Positions 1-11,693 of a stretch of 64,000 nt of DNA are shown piece after piece. The translations under genes and the position numbers were made by a program. The stretch comes from Syngnathus acus. Taxonomy: Eukaryota > Chordata > Actinopteri > Syngnathiformes > Syngnathidae. The stretch spans positions 4,393,104 to 4,457,103 of the forward strand of contig NC_051105.1 of the NCBI RefSeq assembly GCF_901709675.1. Direction: 5' to 3'. The notes beneath the pieces are model-generated. The model searched no databases, had not been told where the DNA came from, and saw nothing but the letters and a program-made list of their open reading frames with translations. The stretch's first letter is position 1. The number at the start of each line of letters is the position of its first letter.

Positions 1-1220
1 GTTAATGTTTCACTGAGTGCCCATCATTGCACAGGATAGTTCATGACATAACCTTATCCTCCAACGTTTACCACATTACTGACCTCATTAGATCACTTCC
101 ATCCATCGTGGCCAGAGTGATCCTTTTAAGTGACATTTGTAAAGTTTCAAGACGACATCTGCGTCATCGCTTACTTACTCAATGTCTATTCCTTCCACTC
201 AGCTGGCTCATTACTTAATTGACTTAATAAGTCCAAATTAACTGGTCAGACTGTCAAAGCTTGAACGACCAATGACCACGTATGCATGAAAGAAGGGTCA
301 AAAGCAGACTTCCTGATTTCTCAAAAGACATTAGGAAGATACAGACTGTACCGTTTGTATTCTGAGGTGGAGGAAATGGTTCCATCATCACTCAAACAAT
401 CATCATCACTCGGTGGAAAAAAGGGGGTGGGTCCTCTAAACAGTGAAATATATAATTGTGGTTTTTTTAGTCCGTTTTCTGCAATGTGTCTAAAGTTCCA
501 ATTTTGGTTTGCAATACAAAGCAAAAAACTGAAAAAAGAAACTGTTCATTAACTCACGTTGGGGCACTCATATGTTAAGGCACCCCCAGATCAAACTTGC
601 AATGATCCCTGAGCTGGAAAGACTTGAAATTGGTCTTGAACTGGGTCTTAATTCCCATCATGTATGCCCAGCTTGACAGCCTTGTCAGCTTTGTCTGTCT
701 GTTCCTACAGTTTAGGTGCGGTTACTATAAATACAAGCATAGAGCTGGAGTACCATATCTAGGCCTTTTCAGATGAGGCCTCAAGAGCAGCTGCCTCGTC
801 GCTATGACAAGAAAAACACGCCTGGTTTGAACTGTTGTGTGATTTGTTCGACAGGTAACATGCTAGTTATCTCTGACACTGCCTCGCTACGTCTTTAAAG
901 TCCAGCTTGCTGATTCCACACAAAAACCTTGACGCTATTTTTTGCCAAAATGTGTGGTCGGCCTCAAGTAGCCTGGATGAGGTTCTCGCTTTGGATTCCT
1001 ATAAGCTTGAATCTGAAATGATAGCGTCTGCCAACGTGATCCGTCGCAATCAGTCACTTATCAAACAATTCATCAAAAACCTACATACATCACCTAAACG
1101 TATTGCATCTTACGAAATGTCTCGTCACTTCATTACGTTTACGTTGCTACTTTCTTTTGGTTCGCTGATGGTTTAGGGGTGCAGTCAGCTGAGTTTGTCT
1201 CTCTATATGTGGAGACCAGT

Positions 1221-1322
1221 TTAGGGTGTAGTCTAGCTTTCACCTAATGACAGCTGAGATAGGCTCCAGTACCCCCCCGTGACCCTGAACGGGATAAGCA
1301 GTGTTGAAGATGGATGAATGGA
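1221..1322 (+). repeat. SINE 3'-tail fragment
   Basis: The segment reads as the degenerate 3' half of the same tRNA-derived SINE found intact at 10455-10820: it contains gctgagataggctcc, then a short run of C, then gggataagc and a GATGGATGAATGGAT tail. The tRNA-like head is absent, so it is a 5'-truncated old copy. Confidence 0.6.
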
Positions 1323-3580
1323 TCGCCTTCCACTCTTGCACACTGGCTGTTCATTCGTCATTCTCCGAAGACTTGCAAGTGAGTGACAGACGGTGCAATT
1401 CCGTTTCCATTCCCAACACACACGGTTGCCGCTGAGCTTCAAGTTTCGGGCAAATTAAGCCTGTTTTTCACCGACATGTAGCGAATGTTAGTATTCCGTC
1501 AGGGTTTCTTAAAGGTTGCAAACAGTTGCAAACAGTTATTCTTGTGTGCTTTTCTTTGCAACAAGAAAAACTGTTGAAGAAAACTCTTGGCAAATGTCTG
1601 GCATACGTCTTTGCGACCGTTTGCAACCTTGTATAAACCCTCGCTAACCTTTGCTGCTCGGTGAGATACAGGTTTGAGGCAAATTATGTAAATTATACCT
1701 CAACTGCAAGTTTTTTAAATGTGACTACTAGAAGTTAGCTTGACAGATGGTGGATGGAAATTTAATATGAGGAACACTGGAGTGTGCAGTCGAAACTGTC
1801 AGAAGCAGGTAACAACTAAAAATTCTTTCATTTGTCTGAACAAAAGAACCTACGGATGAAATAAATATGCGCCAAATGGCAAAACACCCAAAAATGTAAT
1901 ATAATACAAACACAAAACTATCAAACAAATTACAACACTTGAGTTTCTTCATTCTGCTCAATGAAATTGTGTTATTTTAAAAGCAACCTAAACTGTAATG
2001 AAATAGCTAATGTAAATTATATCAGCCTATATTTAGCTCAGCTAATATATAAGATATAATAAATGTAATACTTAACATTTATTTCTATAATTTCAGTTAT
2101 TTTTCAAATAATATTTGTGTACAGTCATGAACATTGTATGTTGAGAATTATATTGTGATTTGTTTGGGGTTTTGTATCCACCTGCTAACTGTTTATTATC
2201 GTGACACAGTATAAAATATAATATCTGAGTGAGAATAGCTTGAAGTTAACTGCAAGTAAATTACCTGCGAATAGAAAGCACAATTTTTCCTGTTGTGTTT
2301 TCTCTGATTGGCAGTACAAGACCAGCGGAAAGGAAACTAAAAACAAGGTGCTAATTATTATCTTATTAAACAAATCAAAACAAGCTGTCAGAAGGTGTCT
2401 GGACTAAAGGAATTTAAGAGAGGCAGAGACTAAAAATACGCAGATTACGACTACTTTGCACATTGCAATTTAAACCAACAATTCAAATAAATTTCCATTG
2501 AAGATATATACATCATATTGTACATATATACAATTACTCTGCACAAAACATGTTATCTAACAGAATAAGCAATTTAAAATTGCATAATGTTTTTTTAAAC
2601 CTAAAAAGAACTTGGTATTTGTTTCAGTATCATCAATACTGGCACCAGAATTCACTTGGTATCAATCAATACCAAAATTTCGCACAGCTCTGTATAACGC
2701 AAATTCCATAGTTCTGTTTTGATTTTGATTTTATTTTTTTTAAATTGTTGCTTCAAAAGCTATAGCTATCTCGTGCCATGTTGTTCAGGGACACAAGAAG
2801 AAACGTAAAAACCCGAGTAAGGTAAATTGTGTGACATGGTAGCAAACAGTGGGCGCTACAAATGTTGCTAATAGTTCACTTAATGCTGAAGCAAACTTTT
2901 TGCGTCCACCCAAGGACAGACTTGATCAACCTGTATTTGGGGGAAAGAAATAGAACAAAGATATTTTGGTCTTTCAATGATCAAACCATTAGGTACAGTC
3001 TAATGAGATCCACTCAAATAAAAAAGAAAGTGCCTCGGAAAAGATGATGCTTGCTTTTGAGTGACACTGCCAGAGAGGCATTAATTTAATAATATATTTT
3101 GGGTTTGCGGCACACTGCACTGCATCATACTGAGAACTGTTTGTTATATTTGTGTTTGAAATGCATTCAGCTATGTCAAGGTGCACCTAATGTTGTGGTC
3201 TTCTTTGCCCGTATTCAACTGTTTCTCCTGCAGTGTCAGAGCGTCTCTCCATGCAGTCAGATGTTGATATGTGGTGCAGTTGCACTGTACTGCTGAGCTC
3301 ATCATCTTCCATCCGCCAGGCTGCATGGAGTAACAAGTAGCCCCGCACAACACAGACACACACCACCAACACCACCAGATGCATTATTATCAAACACATC
3401 TCCTCATCCAGCCTGTTGCAAATATACATTGTTGCATTAGCATCCCCCCACCCCCCAAAAAAAGCACTGCATTGCTTTGCCAATGCAGCGCTGCTGGTGG
3501 GGGCACGTTTAATCGAGAAGTGCTGTTGCAGTGGAGGGCTACTGCTGCTGCAGTACGAACCAGGATGCCATCATGTAGTG

Positions 3581-3665
3581 CAGTGGTGGGCAACATGCGG
3601 CACATGGGCTATACAAGGGCCTGTGAGAGCGGTTAATCCAACCCGCAGGACCAACAAAACCCCGT
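3581..3665 (+). repeat. hAT-like transposon fragment
   Basis: The stretch beginning cagtggtgggcaac and continuing with cggcacatgggc resembles the common termini of hAT non-autonomous elements in fish genomes. It is short and I could not define a second terminus, so the assignment is tentative. Confidence 0.3.
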
Positions 3666-4049
3666 GGGGGTGAAAGCGTTCAATGTGGAAATGCTCATTC
3701 ATATCATTAGTTTGCATCTTTAACTAGGTTTGGAGAACTTCATACAAACAGAAATAAGGCCCTTCGCCCATAACTCAATGTGTAACAACTATGTATTAAC
3801 TATGTAATAACAGCTAGTTTGGGAAAAGTTGTAGCTGATGTAGTGTAGCTTGTTACCTGTCCCAAAAACTGATAGTAGATGTACAGAATAAGTTGGTCAT
3901 CCCCCCCCCCCACCCCCGTATGCCTGCGTGTGTGTACCTCTGCAATACTGCATACATAGTATTGCAGGGTCTGTCACAAATTACAAATCGGAAGCGCAAT
4001 AAAGCAAAAAGCCACACTTAGTGTGTGATCGGGATAACAAAGATGCCGC

Positions 4050-4274
4050 TTACCACTTGGATTCTTGTTTTTCTTGAGACTCTTGCCACAAAGACACTGC
4101 AGCATATGCGTTCCTTTGCTGAAAATGTTCCAAAGAAACCACATTGATTGATTTGGGCGAATCCAGTGGCTCAAACACTCGGAGAGAGATGAGATCCTTG
4201 CGGTTGCATAATAATAACAATAGTAACAAGAATGACAACACAGTCCTCCGCGTAAAGCTTGGCAATTGTGTCAT
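4050..4274 (-). other. Overlapping upstream ORF: frameshifted FGF14-1b N-terminal extension
   Basis: An ATG at 4274 opens a frame beginning MTQLPSFTRRTVL, with LLLCNRKDLISLRV and LDSPKS further on. It resembles the mammalian isoform 1b extension (recalled as MVKPVPLFRRTDFKLLLCN...LDCFSPKS). In mammals this runs straight into MWFLWN. Here the junction reads CCCAAATCAATCAATGTGG, with ATCA present twice, so the extension is shifted relative to MWFLWN. The frame reads through the conserved segment in the wrong register and meets TAA at 4052-4050 in unspliced RNA. After splicing it would read TG plus the first base of exon 2; if that codon is GAY (Asp) as in mammals, the result is TGA. It would act as an upstream ORF overlapping the FGF14 start. 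A sequencing or assembly error is the main alternative. Confidence 0.7.
4054..4144 (-). CDS. fgf14: FGF14 exon 1b, first coding exon (partial gene)
   Basis: The minus strand encodes MWFLWNIFSKGTHML, then QCLCGKSLKKNKNPS, followed by a consensus donor (G|GTAAGC). This matches, from memory, the conserved part of the alternative N-terminus of mammalian FGF14 isoform 1b almost residue for residue. FGF14 is an intracellular, non-secreted FGF-homologous factor that binds the C-terminal tails of voltage-gated sodium channels and tunes their gating at the axon initial segment; the alternative first exon sets localisation and channel modulation. The exon ends in phase 1, as expected for the junction with the trefoil core. 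I chose the ATG at 4144 because the mammalian upstream extension is out of frame here (see the overlapping ORF at 4050-4274). The remaining exons lie beyond the left edge. A cysteine pair (residues 17 and 19) followed by a lysine-rich stretch is visible. Confidence 0.88.
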
Positions 4275-4870
4275 ATAGGAAGAAGAAGGTGAAAAAACAT
4301 ATATCCTGTCTGTGCGGGGTTTCTTGTGTTTCTCTCACGTGGCTTTATTCGTAACAATGCTGTGGTTTCTTCGTTCTTCTTCTTGTGGCGTCCTCAAGTA
4401 GAAAAGGTACTCTTTTAATTGCATGTGTCGCACCGGGGAGGAGACGCCAGCACGCACACACACACGCACGCACACACACACGACACACGCACGCACTCAC
4501 ACACGCACGCACACTACGCAACACGCACACAACTAAAACAATAAAAGACGCGGCGGACTTCTTCCGTGGAGGAGAGAATCATCGCCGCGTTTAGTTCATC
4601 ACTCTGAGAAGATGAAGAGGAGGTGGCGGAGGAGGTGGAGGAGGGTGGATCAGCACCGCGTCACACGCCAGGGGAGGATGCATCCTATGAAGACCCCCTT
4701 GCACAAGTCCAAATTCGCCCCCCTATAGTCACACGGCACCCATCGCAGTTTGCACGTCTCTCTGCCAATCCCGCACCGCTGCGTCTCAATGCGTGTGGAT
4801 CACCCGCGTGTCTGTATCAATGCCACGCTAACTCCCCCTCCCCTTCAAATAAATAAATAAATAAATGAAG
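4275..4870 (-). promoter_or_regulatory. FGF14-1b 5' UTR/promoter region with CA-rich microsatellite
   Basis: This segment lies immediately upstream of FGF14 exon 1b on the minus strand. It is richer in G, C and CpG than its surroundings and contains a purine-rich GGAGGTGG-type tract (about 4605-4660). An interrupted CA/CACG microsatellite spans roughly 4452-4530. No TATA box is placed convincingly. The promoter role is inferred from position and composition only. Confidence 0.4.
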
Positions 4871-5590
4871 TGCATAGATTTTTTTTTCTCCTCTCCAGCC
4901 TGTGTTGGAAGGAGGAGGATGAAAAGAAGAAGAAAGAGGAGGGGTCACTGTAAAGTCCTGGCTGTCCATTACGTAAACACGTGGTTTGTGCCCCGTCATG
5001 TCAATGATGCTGCAAAGATTCATCCGATTCCAATATGCCATATGTGTGAAGCGTAATCACAACAGCGACAGGCATGAGGAGGCAAACGTATGCTATGTTT
5101 TTTGTGTTTCAAAACAAAAAGGAACTCTGGGAAAAACAGAAGGACTTATTTCATTGGAAGTAAAGCCCAAAAAAAGCACAGACTGTGAGTTAAAGTTGAA
5201 AAGTATGATGGTCTGGCTGGAGAACACCTTGCTTCTGCGAATGCATTGCATCATCCTTGTAAATTCCACAGCTACTGCCATTTGTCCGCTTGACAGGTCT
5301 GCACGATTTCAATCAATTTCGAGCATTTTCTGCGAAAGTTGAAAAAATTAACAACCCTGTTTTGACAGAGTTGGGAGTGATAGGACCCTACAGTTAACTG
5401 TTTTCAAATGTAGAGAGTAAAAGTAGAAAGTTGCCGGAAAAAAGGTACAAAGTAAAGATACCTGAAAAATCTTAAGTACAGTAAGAAATTATTTGTGGTT
5501 GGTTAAGTTCATCACTGTTGCCATCCTAAAACTTTTAAAGAGGGAGTCAACCCCAAAAAGTCTTCGTATTATGTTCTGTGCAGCCCAACT

Positions 5591-5834
5591 ACCGTATTTT
5601 CCGCACTATAAGGCGCACCTAAAAACCTCCAATTTTCTCAAAAGCCGACAGTGCGCCTTATAATCAGGTGCGCCTTATATATGGACCAATATTGAGCCAC
5701 GACAGCAGACGTGTCCAAAGTCCGGCCCGCGGGTGTGTATATATATCTTATATATGGACAAAGTTTTCAAATGCACCATTCATTGAAGGTGCGCCTTATA
5801 ATCCGGTGCGCCTTATAGTGCGGAAAATACAGTA
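5591..5834. mobile_element. MITE with long terminal inverted repeats (copy 1)
   Basis: The left end reads accgtattttccgcactata followed by aggcgcac; the right end, reverse-complemented, reads tactgtattttccgcactat followed by aaggcgcacc. Internally, blocks of the form gtgcgccttat recur in both halves. The element is about 244 bp with no coding capacity, so it is non-autonomous; TA flanks fit a two-base target duplication. A second copy with the same ends is at 36664-37078. The middle contains a short GTCCGGCCCGCGG stretch typical of hAT debris, possibly a nested insertion. Confidence 0.75.
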
Positions 5835-6409
5835 GTCGAAACATCGTGTTCTGATTAAAATTGCGTTTGTGGAATATGAGTAAAGAAGCAAAATCCACCC
5901 TTTTTTATCCACCTCAGGGGGCTGCCATTTTGCCACTTGCTGTCGAGTAAAAATGACATCACAGTTGCCAGGTTTTAGGTCACAACCAATCATGACTCAC
6001 CGGTTTTCTGAAGCTTAGGACTTGGGACTTACACATACTGTTTGTGACTTACTTGCACCTCCTATAGCTTTGAAGTTTCCGCCCCTGTGGTTGGAGCTTC
6101 TTTTGGACTAATAAAAGCGAAAGAAAAAGCTTGCAGAGTTAGCTGTACGACCTCAGGAAAACAAGCTCAATAAGTAACATATTAATTAACAGACCAGTAG
6201 CCTATTCTCCCAAGTGTCGATGGCATGAAAGAAGTATTTTAATGATAGCCTCCTTAAAGGATCAGCAGCATGCTGTTTGTGCACTGTCACATCAGCAATA
6301 GTGTTGGGAATATTTATGATCCAACGCGGGTAGTGAGACTCTGATGGCAGTGAGGTGTGTGTGCCCCATGCTAAGTAGAACACATTTATATTAGTCATTT
6401 TTACACGAG

Positions 6410-6501
6410 AATGTGTCATTTCGGTAGGCCAGCCGAGCTCTACGATACAGATCAGAATGTGTCATTTCGGTAGGCCAGCCGAGCTCTACGATACAGATCA
6501 G
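6410..6501 (+). repeat. 46-bp perfect tandem duplication
   Basis: A 46-base unit beginning aatgtgtcatttcggtaggc and ending gatacagatcag occurs twice without spacer (6410-6455 and 6456-6501), apparently without mismatches. It sits just before the GATA/GGTA microsatellite, so it may reflect local replication slippage. Confidence 0.85.
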
Positions 6502-6513
6502 TAAAATGTAAGG

Positions 6514-6742
<229 letters not shown>

Positions 6743-9700
6743 TCTGATTGTTGTGTTCCATCCATCTCTGAGGACTCAAGGGTTTTGTGTCGCCCGTGGC
6801 TGTTGTTTGCACTGCATAACAACATTCCTCAAAGGATCTCAAGGTTTTCCATCCAAGCCAAAAAGAAAGGTGCATTGTGTTAACTTGTGCCGGATCGTTA
6901 ATTTGTAAAGGCACTCGACTGAAGGTTGTGGTAAGTGCTGTCAATTGGTAGCAAATCTTGCAATACAACTAGTATTGTTTTTTTTATTCATCTGGCATTC
7001 CACGCTTTCCACCAGGTAGAACCATCCGACGTGGCAGTGAGGCTCTCCGGCTTCATGAATGGCAAGAGACAGTTTGACTGCCAAGGACTAAAAGAGGACC
7101 CATCGATCATTCAGGGCAAAGCTCAGTTGGTTACGACTTGCCAATATGTCATTCTCATTAGGGTACCAGTGAAAGACATGCAGTTGACTAGGATTGAGAC
7201 CTCAGGGACATTTTTGTGTTAGATCCCTGAAGTTTTTTTTTTTATATGAGTTCCCATCTTTCACGGACAGTACAAAACTGGAAAACATTGGACATTGTAA
7301 CCAAGCATTGATTGTCTTCTTTCCCTGAAGAAACACAATTATTGCTTGGAGATGGGTGATTCTCTAGAAGTGTGGTCCAGAAGTCACATGAGAGCCAAAG
7401 AATAAACGATATCAATAAAACAAAATGAAATGATAAAAATAACGATATACGTATGCTTTAAAATAAACCTTCCTGCTGTGTCCTCTGAATAAATAAAGAT
7501 AATACACTCAAACGTTTGTTCGCACGAGATTGTTGAATGTCGTAGTCTTCTCCATTGTGTCATATTGTACCTTCGCATCAAGCAATGAGCACTCATAAAA
7601 ATTATAATAATAATCATGAAAATAATAATAATAATGAAAATAATTTAGTTCAGTACCTTCACACAAAGACATTCCAATTGTGTGTTGAAAAATTCTGAAT
7701 ACTGACCAACCCGTCCGCCAGAACGCCAAACATAATAAGCTAGATTTGTCCCGGCACGAAAATGAAGCTGCACCTATTTTAATGCGTTTTTAAAGTGACG
7801 AAAATACACCTCTGCTATAAATTCTTAAACAACAGCCTGTTTTTCTTGCAGGTGTATTATTCTCACGAGGTCAAGTAGAGTCTGTGGAATCAGCACAAGC
7901 GGACAATCTTTCGACCTCGGCCTCTATGCATCCTTCGCATCGATCCGTCCACGGCAATGCAAAGTATCATTGCACCCTGGAGGATATTGTCTGACGATCT
8001 TGTCAGGTATCATTACAATACTTGCTTTTGATTGCCCCAGGCCGCAGCCGACAGGAAGTGCCCCCTTGTGTGCTGTAACAGCCTCTTTGCTTCAAACTGG
8101 AAAACCAGAGATAAATGGACGAGTTTAAGTTTTGACTGTGTCTTTACTCTACGCTTTTTTTTTTTATTAGTTGAAGCATTGCTTACTTATTAGTCACATG
8201 CTGTCAAGCTGGCAGCTCTGCATTCATCTAAATTGAAACTATCCAATCCCAGCCATCCTGGATAGCAGCAACTTAGAGAAGAATAGTTAATTGAGCATTG
8301 TGTTGCTATTAATTTACCATTTTTTTTACCATGCACACCAAAAAAAGCATGGCTCAATAGTGGCAACTAAGATCCAATTGTTGATCAAGACACAAAAACC
8401 TGAACTAAAATCAAACATTAAGATTATTTTTTTGTAATATGTGATAACACCAGTGATGTCTCTAGCAGGGTTGCATACTTACAAATACTCTATGCAAGAC
8501 CAAAGACGGGCCGATGTTACTTAAAAGACTGTTTCAGATCGAATCCTAGAGGAAAGGCATTTGGCATGTGAGTCATGTAACATCATTTAACAACTAGATG
8601 TAAAAAAAAAAAGAATAATGTTAACAAGACCTTGTTGTCTTCACAGCTTGCTTTTATCCTTCATTAGTTTCTTCCGCCATAGTTTGATGGTGACATGCTT
8701 TCTGCTCTTTACCTCTGGTAAGCATTTGGTTTCTTGGTCATGTTGACAAGATTTGCAACCCGCATGTGCAGCCATGGGCAGCCATCCGATTGATTGGTTC
8801 CTGTCGAATCAACATAATAATCAATAGGGAAGCTATTTCCTATTCTTTCTTCCACCCATGATCCAGCAGAGTAGCTAACATCCATGTTGTGCCTTATCCT
8901 AAGCTTGGGACGGATGGTCTTAAAATTAGAATGGAATGGACAAGGCTAAAATTTTCTATCCATCAACTCATCCATTTTATATAGCGACTTTTGTGAGAGG
9001 TAAGGTACACGACTTGACTGTTTCAACAACACTCAAAGGGCAAATATAAACAAATAACCCCAAATTGGACTTTGAGGCAACGCTGTCGCTTGGTACTCTG
9101 CTAATTTGTTATCCTCATAAGTCATTCCGCTGTTACATAACTGCCACTTCGGTCTGTTTGTTTCATATTTATAGCCTTTTATAACTGCAACCTATCTGAG
9201 TATTAAGAAAAAAATAGGCCAAACTTCCTGCATTCAGGGGGAAGTGCATCGTGTATGTGCCAAACTGTCATCAAAACAGCCACTTTTGGGGGTGGCGGGG
9301 GTGGGCACATAAAGCCTACTTCCGAGTCAAAGAATCCATCCCGGTGGAGCTCGACGGTATTAATGGAGAGTGCAGTGCGTCAGAGTCGTTTTCTATTCTG
9401 CCATCCATTAGTTGGCTTTAAAAACTGCTTTTGATGAATCAGGTAGGAAGGCTTTTCAGATTGGGTTAGAGTCAGTCTTGCCATTTGCTGTTACTAAAAG
9501 AGAGATATGTTTCTTTGGGTACAAGTATAGTTTCTGACAAAAATAGTTAACCTTAAAATGGCGGGATTACAGATGATTTGCCGATTACGAAAGCTGACAT
9601 CATGCTTTTAATGTCATTGTGTAGTGAGAACGTCAACAAGTCGAGATCCCTTAAAGCAGAGTGGTTGGATGTCACTGATCTGCTTTTTATTGTTCTTAAA

Positions 9701-10381
9701 AAAGGTCCGTACTGCTTATTTTTGATAAAAAGATAAAGAATGTGGCAATCAATGTAAAAACAACAAGTGAAAAATATAACGTGTGGATTTCACCAAGCAG
9801 CCTGCTAAGCAGTGTGTGATGCAGCTTCCTCTAAACAGGATGCCCTCATGGGATTTGTTACCTTAGTCACTTTCCATCACACGCACACAAAACAGCTCCT
9901 TTATGGTGGTGACCTTGGGGAAATGCACTGACTCCTCCTGCTACTTGCTGATCTCGCTTGCATTTTGCCCCCAGGGGACCATTGAGGAAAATAAGAGCAC
10001 TAACACTGCCATTTGTCTCAATCTGAGCACACCACTGAAAGCTGTACAAACAGTAAAAACATGAATGGCGATGAGTTAACAACCAGAATAAAAAAATAAG
10101 GTCAGGTTATAAATGTACAGTCTTTATTGTATTAGAGTGAATCGGGAGGGTTTCATGGAAGAGCTTAGTCCCAGGAGAAAGAAATATACGGCTCCACCTT
10201 AGAGACCAGTTACATCCCCTATCCTTTGTGAATAGAACACCAAATAGGCTTCATTAACTTTAACCCTATTAGAATAGTATTGGCTTCTGACTTTCTTAAT
10301 GAACATATTTAAGGAGCACACAATAACACAATAACACAGTGGAAATCTACTGAATGGGCTCTTGACTTTTCAAAGGGCTAA

Positions 10382-10453
10382 GAATAATATAATATAATAT
10401 AATATAATATAATATAATATAATATAATATAATATAATATAATATAATATAAA
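10382..10453 (+). repeat. AATAT pentanucleotide microsatellite
   Basis: About fourteen perfect AATAT units run directly up to the head of the SINE at 10455. Confidence 0.9.
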
Positions 10454-10454
10454 T

Positions 10455-10820
10455 GGGGCGGCTCGGTGACGCACTGGGTAGCACGTCCGCCTCACAGTTA
10501 GGAGGGTGTGGGTTCGATTCCACCTCCGGCCCTCCCTGTGTGGAGTTTGCATGTTCTCCCCGGGCACGCGTGGGTTTTCTCCGGGCACTCCGGTTTCCTC
10601 CCACATCCCAAAAACATGCTTGGTAGGCCGATTGAGCACTCCAAATTGTCCCTAGGTGTGAGTGCGAGTGCGTATGGTTGTTTGTCTCTGTGTGCCCTGC
10701 GATTGGCTGGCAACCGGTTCAGGGTGTCCCCCGCCTACTGCCCGATGACGGCTGGGATAGGCTCCGGCACGCCCGCGACCCCCGTGGGGACTAAGCGGTA
10801 CAGAAAATGGATGGATGGAT
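10455..10820 (+). mobile_element. tRNA-derived SINE, full-length, plus orientation
   Basis: The element starts ggggcggctcggtgacgc, has a tRNA A-box-like ctgggtagcac and a perfect RNA polymerase III B box ggttcgattcc at 10511-10521, and continues with the body shared by this abundant fish family (tgtggagtttgcatgttct, ggtttcctcccacatcccaa). It ends in agaaaatggatggatggat. It appears young and nearly full length. Open frames across it are not genes. Confidence 0.85.
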
Positions 10821-10907
10821 AATATAAATGTAAATATAATATAATATTATATTGGTCCGTGGGGACAAGCGGTCCAACATAATGTAATGTCCGTCCGTCC
10901 GTCCGTC

Positions 10908-11266
10908 CATCCATCCATCCATCCATTTTCTATACCGCTTGTCCCCACGGGGGTTGCGGGCGTTCATGAGCCTATCCCAGCAGTCATTGGGCAGGAGGCA
11001 GGGGACACCCTGAACTGGTTGCCAGCCAATCACAGGGCACACAGAGACGAACATTCGCATTCACACCTAGGGATAATTTGGAGTGTTCAATCGGCCTACC
11101 AAGCATGTTTTTGGGATGTGGGAGGAAACCAGAGTTCACTGAGAAAACCCACGCAGGCACGGGGAGAACATGCAAACTCCACACAGGGAGGGCCGGAGGT
11201 GGAATCGAACCCGCACCCTCCTAACTGTGAGGCGGACGTGCTAACCAGTGCCCCACCAAGCCGCCG
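10908..11266 (-). mobile_element. tRNA-derived SINE, full-length, minus orientation
   Basis: This is the reverse complement of the element at 10455-10820, with its GGATGGAT tail at the left (10908-10927), its B box at 11201-11211 and its head near 11266. Its 3' tail faces that of the first copy across about 87 bp, which includes an orphan tail fragment (10855-10879) and a GTCC repeat. The pair forms an inverted repeat with arms of about 360 bp. Confidence 0.85.
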
Positions 11267-11339
11267 TAATGTAATGTAATAAATAGAATTGAATAGAAAA
11301 TTAGAATGGAACAATAAAGAAATGAAAATAAAACACTCT

Positions 11340-11374
11340 AAATAAATAAATAAATGAATGAATGAATGAATGAA

Positions 11375-11421
<47 letters not shown>
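11340..11421 (+). repeat. AAAT/GAAT tetranucleotide microsatellite
   Basis: A run of AAATA and GAATG tetranucleotide units just downstream of the inverted SINE pair. Minus-strand frames over it give Leu-Phe-Ile-Tyr repeats and are not coding. Confidence 0.9.
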
Positions 11422-11422
<1 letters not shown>

Positions 11423-11499
11423 AGACACTAGTGACTACATTTTTAAATGAAAAACGGTAAAACTTGAGAATTTCAAGAGGAACCTGTGCGCGTATCCAT

Positions 11500-11693
11500 T
11501 TGTTTCTTTTCGGCGGAGTTTAACGAGGCACCGGAAGTCGAAGGGAAGCCGCGGGTTTGATTTTACCGCAAAGAGAGGATTGCACGTCTGTCACAACTCA
11601 GCTGCATGTCCTACTGTTCTAGTTTCCATCTTAGCGATGACATCTGTTTGATATTTAGGGAACCTACGTAAAATAGATAAGTAAATAAATAAA
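11500..11693 (+). promoter_or_regulatory. CDC16 promoter and 5' UTR
   Basis: The roughly 190 bases before the CDC16 ATG are richer in GC and CpG than the AT-rich flank and contain an ETS-type motif caccggaagtcg near 11530, typical of TATA-less housekeeping promoters. The exact transcription start cannot be read from sequence. Confidence 0.5.

Larger units (their letters stand above)
1..4053 (-). other. fgf14: FGF14 first intron (partial)
   Basis: This stretch follows the splice donor of FGF14 exon 1b in the minus-strand sense, so it is the start of a long first intron that leaves the window on the left. I looked for the next coding exon (the beta-trefoil core beginning PQLKGIV in mammals) on the minus strand and did not find it. 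In mammals this intron is very long, so its absence is expected. The interval holds AT-rich sequence, SINE debris near 1221-1322, a hAT-like fragment near 3581-3660 and a short poly-C run near 3901. No other gene is visible. Confidence 0.7.

Noticed and set aside
7016-7125. Exon-like open segment behind a ccaccag acceptor
   Set aside because: No recognisable protein, no convincing donor, no neighbouring exons.
10347-11428. Several open frames of 60-130 codons on both strands
   Set aside because: They run through the two SINE copies and adjoining simple repeats.
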